Assembly (NCBI GenBank): GCA_015680685.1
Contig: MNCI01030420.1
Coordinates: 101,791-165,790, forward strand
DNA: 64,000 nucleotides
Source: Gnetum montanum
Lineage: Eukaryota; Streptophyta; Gnetopsida; Gnetales; Gnetaceae
Direction: 5' to 3'
Positions 56,427 through 64,000 of this stretch are shown here, in pieces. Below the pieces are notes generated by a model, which searched no databases, was not told the DNA's origin, and saw only the letters and a program-made list of their open reading frames with translations. The position numbers and the translations under genes were made by a program. The stretch's first letter is position 1; every line of letters starts with the position of its first letter.

Positions 56427-58860
56427 ATATCTTCTTCTTCGCACAAAAGCACTTCACCACCTAGGACTAACACAAGAAGTAATCGGTGGTAAGTTACATA
56501 TGACGTTGATCCGCTAGTTCCTCAATAGTTTCATGTGGTATATGTTCATCCTGATGCATATGTACCTAAATTCACCTTTATTCTCCACCAAGATAAATAG
56601 CTGCATTGGCTTGACTTGGCATGTAACATAGTGTTACCTCTCGACCGTTCAGTCCCAAGTATGCTTCTTCGTGCTCTCACACGAATAGGCATGCAACACT
56701 TATACGTAGATTACATTGCACAAGACTACGATTTGAGAGACTATCGTCCCATAGAAGTGCAATGTCAAAGGGATTTGCAACAAGAGAAACACCATAAGTC
56801 CTTGAAGGGAAAATGGTCTAAGGATGCACCACATGTTTTAAGTGGTTTTGAGGGTGATGAACTTGCCTCAGGTAGTCACCCACATAACGATGTTCCTCCC
56901 CTTGACTTTGGCCAAGGGGTTGTGTATTAGAACCTTCATTCCACCATTCACAACCCAGGTGTTAATACCAATGGACACAAAGTGTCTGAAAAAGGAACAA
57001 AAACCCATGACAAAGGTGGGCATTCAGATTGCAATTGCGATTGAGGTAGAAAGCACCAAAGAGAAGATAGTAGACATCGTCATGGGGGTGGTTCTCCTTC
57101 TTCTTCACCTTCATCATCTCCTTCATCCTCTCCTTTTGTGTCCAGACATAGCCATAGAGAAACAGATCATGAGGATAAGGGCAAAAAAGTGGAAGTCATA
57201 GATGAGACAACCAAGATAGAGGATGAGGGCACTCTAGGGAATCACGTCATAGAAGAAGGGAGAGTAGGAAACTACGTAGGCACCATAAATGCTACGAAAG
57301 AGATGATCAAGATGAACCCCTACTCACCACACAAAGCATGCTAGATATTATTGAGGCTATGAGAGTTCCAATAAGGCACAAAAAAGATAGTGGGATCAAG
57401 AGGTTAGACATGAATAACATCCCACGATTTGAAGGGGGATATAATGCTGATCCTGAAAATCACTTACAAGCATTTCATGATGCGTGTGCCTTGTAAAACA
57501 TAGAAAATGAGTGGAAAAAACTTAAGTTGTTCCCACAAATACTAATAAAAGAAGCTGAAAGTTGGTACTGGTCCTTAGAACCAGAATCCATTCGTAGGTG
57601 GAGTACGATGTTAGAATTGTTCAATGATGAGTATCAAACATACTCTCGAGTGTCCAACTTGCGAAAGCAAATCCAAGGATGGAAACAAGGAAGTTATCCT
57701 GGCCATGGTTATTCGTAGTAGGATCAACTACGCTATCTTTTAGATGGGCTTAGGCATGAAACAAGAAGAATCCTTGGGACTTATGCCCAAGGGAGGTTAT
57801 CTGAGCTTAGGTCCCATCAAATTCATAGGCTATTGGAGCAAGTAGCTATGGAAGAAGGTGGGCTATGAAAAAGAGAGAGTGCAAAAGAATACAATCTAGA
57901 TCCTTCCCTCTGAGAAAAGGGAGTAAGATTTTGTGAGGATGAGGAAGAGTCATCACTCGAAGAGATGGTGAATAGGAAAACCTTGCCTATTCAAAAGTTA
58001 GCATCAGAAGTATAGGCAAAGGTAGACCAAATGTGGGACTCCTTGGATAGTAGGTTTCAAACTATTCTCAAAGTAGTAGAGGAGTCTAAGGAGCGAGGTA
58101 GTGATCATGAAAAAAGGAAAAAGAGAGAAGCAGAAAATGCACGTAACAAGGGAAAGGGTAAATTTGCTATTATTGAAGAGGTTGTGGACTCAGATACTGA
58201 TGATGATAGTGGGTGTGAGATCTGTCAATACGACCATCCTAAGGGATTTTGCCCTATAATCTCACATTTATAGGAGTCTGGGGTGTATGCACTTAATCCA
58301 CATTTAAATAATGGCAAACATCTCGATGGTTACCTTATCCCCAAGGTAACCCAAGGCAGTTCCACCAACCTTTAATGTATTATCCAAGTGGAACTCCACC
58401 ACAACCAATTAAGCAACACCAACAGTGGCAGCACCCACAATCATGGGGAATGCCACTGCCAAGGCAACAATATCCTTATCGACAGCCTGACCTGTATGGA
58501 TATTATGTGCAGTATCCAATCTTTCCATGTGACTCTGTTGGTCACGTTATGCCCCAACACCACTACCAAGGCCATGAGTACTATAAGACTCCCTCTCCTA
58601 GGGGCGACATTCCACAAGTATACCATCCTTCCAATCTGGCCATGTCTCTCCCACCAATAGCTCCATTACCACCTACTCCAGCAATGCAAGGTGAACTCCT
58701 TACTCAACCACAGCAACGGAATGCCACAAGGGTTGTTAATCCTCAACCTACTATTGGTTCTGACAATTGTATGAAGAAAAGATCTTTCTTCAGAACCAAC
58801 AGTCCAACCAAGCCTTTGCAACCCCAAGTGGCTGAGTCTTTGGACACCTCTGTATCCACT
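56427..58860 (+). pseudogene. Element E gag (decayed)
   Basis: The expected start codon is ATA (56427-56429) where element C has ATG, a G-to-A change. Homologous text includes FILHQDK, LPLDRSVPSMLLRAL and, in the capsid region (about 57395-57690), FEGGYNADPENHLQAFHDAC and TMLELFNDEYQTYSRVSNLR. The zinc-knuckle CEICQYDHPKGFC (58213-58251) is intact and has spacing CX2CX3HX4C. A Pro/Gln-rich linker (58375-58860) follows. Several stops and frame changes. Confidence 0.85.
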
Positions 58861-58914
58861 AAAGCTTCCAAGTCCTCTTTGAACTTAACATCACATTCAA
58901 CGCATACGGTCATG

Positions 58915-59330
58915 TTAACACATGTCATTACTGATTGGATCAAAGCTGGCCACCTTTCGAGGAAATTCTTTAATCCTGGGAGTCCCCTAATATATCTAGA
59001 AATCGCTGGGAATGAGCAATGCAAAGCTCTTTTGGATTCAAGTTTCGATGTCAACCTAATATCCCAAGAAATGAATAAGGCCTAGAACCTACCCCCATTA
59101 AAAAAGAGCAATGTCTATTTAGAGTTAGTTAACCAGTCCATCACTGTTCCCTTAGGATTAGTAGAGGGCATTGTTACCACTATTTGTGGGTGGTTGTATC
59201 GAGCTGACTTTCTAGTGATACAAGTGAATAACAGTAAGGAGAACTTCCCAATCATAATGGGAAGGGCATGGCTAAGCACTATTGATGCATGCCTAGGAAT
59301 CCACAATATTTCCCTAGAAATATCTAAGGA
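58915..59330 (+). pseudogene. Element E aspartic protease (decayed)
   Basis: LTHVITDWIKAGHL, SPLIYLEIAG, ALLDSSFDVNLIS and FPIIMGRAWLS align with element C. The DSG active site reads DSS, and a TAG follows NKA. Confidence 0.85.
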
Positions 59331-59639
59331 AAACACTTTTGGAAAGATTGAGAAGAAGAAGGTTCCATGCATCGCATACAGTGACACAGGGTGCAATTGC
59401 GTGCAGAGATCATGGGTTGTTCAAAGTTTAACATTGCCTGCATGCAATCAGTGTGCACAAATGATCAACATACAAAGGTGCCTATATGGAAAAACCACAT
59501 GACAAGAAGATGCCTAGTGGCTGATTGCTGATCAAGAAAGCAGCTCACTTATATGCATGGAACTAACTAAGGGATTGACTTACGCTTACATAGATAGCAT
59601 TGATGCATTAGAGTGAGTCCACTGCCAACTTCCTAGTCC

Positions 59640-61200
59640 TAACTTAGAAAGCATTAACTGGGGAAAGTTGAAAATTCCTAAGAAATTTAAATGAGAGCCC
59701 CCAGAGCTAAAACCATTACCCACCGGTATGGAATACACATTCCTTACGAATGGAAAACCAGTAATCATCAAATGCAAGACTTGCAACACAACAAAAAGAG
59801 AATCTACTAAAGGTAATAAAAAAATGGTCAAAAGCCTTTGCCTAGTCATATTTGGAATTAACTAGAATAGATCCTAGGATATGCTAGCATAGGATTTACA
59901 TTAACTCCTCCATGAAGCCTCGAAAATAGCCATAGAGGCAATTGAACCCAAAGTTGAAGTAAGTAGTAAAAGAAGAAATCAAATAGCTTCTAAGGGTTGG
60001 GTTCATATATCCCATTGCTGATAGTAAATGGGTTAGCCACTTGGTACTCGTGCCTAAAAAGGAAGGAAAATGGAGGGTGTGTATAGATTTAAGGCTGCTA
60101 AACATGAAAACATTCAAGGATCACTTTCCATTGCCATTTGTTGACCAAGTCTTAGACACGATCACAGGGCATTACTATTATAGTTTTCTAGATGGCTATA
60201 GCGGATACAACCAAATACAAATAGCCTCAGAAGACCAAGCCAAAACTATGTTTACTAGTCCTTGGGGAATGTTTGCGTACAAACAAATGCCATTTGGCTT
60301 GTGCAATGCCCTTGCCACATTTCAACGCTTAGTTATAAGCATATTCCAGTAGTAGATAGGAAATGGTGTGGAAGTATTTATGGATGACTTCTTCACTTAT
60401 GAAGCAAGCTTTGATCAAGCCTTGGACCAGTTAGAGCAAGTGCTGAAAAGATGTGTAAAGACCAATCTAAGGCTCAACTGGCAGAAAATCCATTTAATGG
60501 TCCAAGAAGGAGTAGTACTTGGGTAGAAAATTTCACATGCAGGGATAGAGGTAGACCCTGAGAAAATCAAGGCCCTCAAAGGAATTACCCGTCAATTGGA
60601 AATTGTTAAAGACATTTGGTCATCCCTTGGACACACTGGAAACTATAGGAGATTCATAGAGAACTTTTCAAAGGTTGCCAAACCACTGGTAGAGTTAATG
60701 AAAAAGGACGTACCCTTCAAGTGGAGCAGGGAATGCGAACTAGCCTTCCAAACTTTGAAATAGAAGCTGGTAGAAACACCCATTCTACAAGCTCCCGACT
60801 AGTCCAAACCATTCCATGTCATGACTGATGCATCCAACTATGCCTTAGGAGTTGTAATTACATAGTTAGATGATCAAAAATTCCCTTATTACATCCACTG
60901 TGCAAGTAGAAGTATAGCTAGTGCACAACTTAACTACACTACTACAGAAAAAGAATTAATAGCTGTAGTGTTTGCACTAGAAAATTTTGTGCACTATGTA
61001 TTGGGGTATAAATTATTCATACACACAGATCATAGTGCAATTCGGTTCCTCATGAATAAGCCAATGGTAAGCCCCTGTATTATACAATGGCTAATAATCT
61101 TACAAGAGTTTGATGTAACAATGATCAATCATAAAGGCACCAAGAACGTAGTTGTCAATCATTTATCTTGGTTGCGTTGGGATAGCAAAGAGGATAAGTA
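59640..61200 (+). pseudogene. Element E reverse transcriptase and RNase H
   Basis: RT is open at 60041-60352: VPKKEGKWRVCIDLRLLN, FPLPFVDQVLD, FLDGYSGYNQIQIA, MPFGLCNALATFQ. After two TAG codons, VFMDDFFTYE (catalytic DD) and AGIEVDPEKIKAL follow in frame. RNase H has MTDASNYALGVV, TEKELIAVVFALE and FIHTDHSAIRFL, keeping the D-E-D residues. RT and RNase H copy the RNA genome into DNA inside the particle. Confidence 0.9.
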
Positions 61201-61419
61201 TCCTATTTTTGATCACTTCCCTGATGAGTTCCTCTTTGTCGGTGTAGTGAATGACCAATCACCCATAGAAACAAACTGGTACAGTAGCATTCTAACCTAT
61301 CTCCTTACCCAACAAACACCACAAGAGTTAGACCTTAAGAAGAAACAATGGTTTCTTCACAGAGCCAAGTACTTTATGAAAATCAATGAACAACTTTGCA
61401 AAGTATGTCTTGATGGCTT

Positions 61420-62631
61420 GGTTTGATGGTGTGTTCTTGATAGAGATCAATTGAGAGTTCTCCAAGATGCTCATGAGGGCCCTTGTGGGGGTCACTATGT
61501 TGGGAGATGAACGGCTATTAAGATCCTACTTGCAGGGTATTATTGGCCTACCTTGTTCTGGGACACCCATCACTTCGTCCAATCTTGTGAGCACTACCAA
61601 CATGATGGGGGGATGACTGCTTTAATGGAGGATCCGCAACAATGGATTCAACCACTAGAACCCTTCGACATATGGGGGATTGATTTCATGGAGCCCATTA
61701 TGTCAATGTCCAATGGACAAGCTTACATCGTAGTTGCCGTAGACTACTTAACAAAATGGGCTGAAGCAGCTGCTATTAAAGATTGCACATCCTCTACAGC
61801 TACCCGATTTTTCCAACAACAAGTCATCAATAGGTTTGGTTTGTCGCGTGCAGTTATCTCCGATCCGATAATAGTACATACTTTATAGGTGCAACTTTTT
61901 GGAAGTTAATGCAACACTTAGGGGTTTAGCAAAAATTGACTACACCATACCACCCCTAAGAAAACAGTCAAGCCGAGGTCACTAACAGGGAGATTACCAA
62001 GATACTGACCAAAACTATTAGCAAATATAGGTGAGATTGAAGCACTAAATTGAATGATGCTCTTTGGGCATACCGCTCCACGTGAAAAATCCCTATAGGC
62101 TACTCTCCCTACGAGTTAGTGTATGAAAAACTTCCAATGCTTCCTATCCAAATTGAGCTCTGTACACTAGCCATGGCATGTGACCTCACCCTTGACCTCG
62201 ATCTAGCATAAAAACAAAGGTTGATGACTCTTAACTTGCTAGATGAGAACTAACTAGCTGCCTTGTCATCTAATGAGTTGCACAAGGCATTTAATAAATA
62301 GTGTCATGACCTAAAAATTAGGAGAGTTAAGTACTAGCCAGGAGATAAGGTTCTCTACTGGAACCCCACACATGTATCACAACGTACCAAATTTCAAACA
62401 TTGTGAGAAGGGCCTTACATTATCTATGCAACTTTTCCTTCAGGGGCCATGACCATATATAAACCTGAGAGCCTAGATAAGAGACTGTTAGTCAACGTGC
62501 AACAAAGAAAACCCTTCCATGAGTTTAACATAGCCAGAACATATGCTACCTCTATAAGTGGGCAACCTTGCTCATTATTTCGAATCTCCTCCTTCCAATT
62601 TAGTCATGGGGGAGATGGCCACCCCTACTAA
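61420..62631 (+). pseudogene. Element E integrase (decayed)
   Basis: Zinc region AHEGPCGGHYVG ... SCEHYQ (second Cys of CxxC is Tyr). Core open at 61553-61888 with WGIDFMEP (first Asp) and VISDP (second Asp, followed by a frame change near 61865). Later text is broken until SPYELVYEKLPMLP and the end FQFSHGGDGHPY, stop TAA 62629-62631. Element A keeps the DDE triad better. Confidence 0.88.
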
Positions 62632-62794
62632 TCATTAAATACCCTTAGTTCTTTCTAAGTTTTTGTTTTACACATTTTTTGTTTTGCATATTCTTGGTTT
62701 TGCACATTTCTTTAATCTTTCTTGTTTTTGTTTTACACCATCATTCATATTTTTACCATTCCTTTGTGTGATTTTATTTTGTTTTGTTCATCAC

Positions 62795-63773
62795 TGATGA
62801 GTGGCGAGGTACCCCTACACTCAACCATACAAAACCAGCGTAGCACGCACGATCTAGTTGAACTCCATAGACTAAATGCCTAAACGCCCCATGGAACACT
62901 TGGGGTTAATCATTCGTTGTCTTCCCAGACTTACTTGTTGTTGTCACGATGTATGGTTAAGTAAGTTCGAGGTATATGATTTTTTTGGTCTTTTCTGGTT
63001 TATCTCCTATGCTATGAGGTGAAGGGTTGAGAAAGCTAACTAACTCTAACTAAGGACATAATTCTAAATTAACTAGTGTTAGCATCCGTTCCCACTTACC
63101 ATAAACACCCTAAACTATGCAACTGTGGCTACCAAACGCTAATCGTTACTAGGATCACCACACGTAACGCATGTGCTCGAAGTGATCATACTGAAGCACT
63201 TAACTAGCCTAAACGTGATGAGTAGCTGATTCCTTGACTAGCCGTACACACTCGTAGATGCTCGTAATCAAGTCATACTCATCCTACATTCTAGGAGTTG
63301 AGGGTGAGAGAACCTAATTGCGACGAGCAGCCGATTCCTTGACTAGCCGTACACATCCATAGATGCTCATAATCAAGTCGTACTCGTATCACACTAACAA
63401 CAGGTAATAAATAACATGTAATAAATAACAAATAATAAACCTATTCCATGCATTGCAAGGTTTATCAACAAAGCTCATCTTTATTGCCGTACACAACTTG
63501 CATTCAGGTACAAAGCTGCTCGAATAAAGATCTGTTCACTTGGGGACTCCTACTGTGGGCACATGGAAAATATTCTATCTCTGGAGTGATTAAACTACCA
63601 GAGTTTTCCTAATTTTAGCCTAAGATGGGAAATGAGGGGAGTGCTGCCTCTTATTTATAGATTTGGCGACGGACCGCGATATGACGTATGCGATATCGCA
63701 GGAAACGACAAGATATCACGTACACGATATCACGACAACCACGATATCGCATATGTGCTATTGCATCTCATCA
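62795..63773 (-). repeat. 3' LTR of element F
   Basis: Plus-strand text starts TGATGAGTGGCGAGGTACCC and ends GCATCTCATCA. It carries the C-family GATATC palindromes at about 63675-63750 and the two AGTACGACTTG-type units in reverse (about 63230-63390). Confidence 0.92.
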
Positions 63774-64000
63774 TACCCCCATGACTAAATGAAAACTCAT
63801 CTTTGAGTTCCTTACAATAATATCAAGAAGGTATGGAATTATTGAGGGAAATGGAACTAATGGGATGACATGTGAATGGATCATTATGTCAAGACTTGAC
63901 AAAACTGGTGTTCATGACAACAAGGGTGAACACCTTATTACAATGACATCAGGCCTTTGTTGGCAGCTTGAGAGAAAGAGAGAGATAGAAAGAAGTGTTG
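62795..64000 (-). mobile_element. Element F: minus-strand gypsy element (C family), partial
   Basis: It begins with a 3' LTR in minus orientation (62795-63773) and continues off the right edge. Just inside the LTR, TACCCCCATGACT (63774-63786) is the complement of the polypurine tract. The rest of the window matches the 3' noncoding block of element C (about 54150-54373) in reverse. It inserted into element E; the expected left TSD is ATCAC (62790-62794), the right one is not in the window. Confidence 0.9.

Larger units (their letters stand above)
55493..62794 (+). mobile_element. Element E: gypsy (Athila/Tat-like) retrotransposon with gag-pol, interrupted by F
   Basis: 5' LTR 55493-56294, primer site, gag, protease, RT-RNase H, integrase, pol end at 62631. 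The internal 3' region is then cut by element F at 62795, and its remaining part and 3' LTR lie outside the window. It begins only 82 bases after the TSD of element C. Pol is more readable than in A; most stops are one transition from Gln, Arg or Trp codons. No third ORF can be judged. Confidence 0.92.

Overview
The window looks like nuclear DNA of a land plant with a large, retrotransposon-filled genome. Two plant-type nuclear genes, long AT-rich introns and plant-type Ty3/gypsy, LINE, SINE and Penelope-like remains support this. A gymnosperm (conifer-like) genome is my best guess, but no single marker here proves it. No bacterial, organellar or viral gene context is present.

Two host genes are recognisable, both on the minus strand. 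At 5535-11117 is a complete five-exon 4'-phosphopantetheinyl transferase gene (286 codons when spliced). Its last intron appears to use a non-canonical GC-AG splice pair. At 19361-20215 is a telomere-repeat-binding / single-Myb-histone (TRB/SMH) gene with Myb, H1/H5-like and C-terminal coiled-coil regions. It is continuous in one frame except for an in-frame TAA that a 75-nt mini-intron would remove. Two telobox motifs, the kind of site TRB proteins bind, lie just upstream.

The rest is mainly nested transposons. The left edge (1-2988) is the 3' end of a gypsy element (D). Between the genes are a SINE, a G-rich tract, ~183-bp tandem repeats, a solo LTR with target-site duplication (TSD), a probable Penelope-like fragment and a decayed chromovirus integrase. 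From about 21.56 to 47.3 kb one old L1-type LINE has been split by three later insertions, each with a perfect 5-bp TSD: a solo LTR (24293-25091, CTTAC), a 13-kb autonomous-type gypsy element A (25267-38252, ACAAC) and a 7-kb pol-less gypsy element B on the minus strand (39408-46368, GTTGC). Element C follows (48258-55405, TSD AGAGA), then element E (55493 to beyond the window), which is itself interrupted by minus-strand element F (from 62795).

All six elements belong to one superfamily of non-chromovirus (Athila/Tat-like) gypsy elements. LTRs begin TGATGA and end in TCA, the primer-binding site matches tRNA-Asp, and the polypurine tract is AGTCATGGGGGTA. A and E carry gag-PR-RT-RH-IN. B carries gag but no PR or pol, and D and F show the same 3' region as B and C. 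They look like non-autonomous partners of A/E. Element A also has a decayed ~1000-codon third ORF behind pol, preceded by a palindrome plus TATA that resembles the LTR promoter. Most internal stop codons examined are one C-to-T or G-to-A step from Gln, Arg or Trp codons, as expected of methylation-driven decay. There are two N gaps (32971-33571, 52246-52985) and a 274-bp perfect inverted repeat flanked by single Ns that looks like an assembly error.
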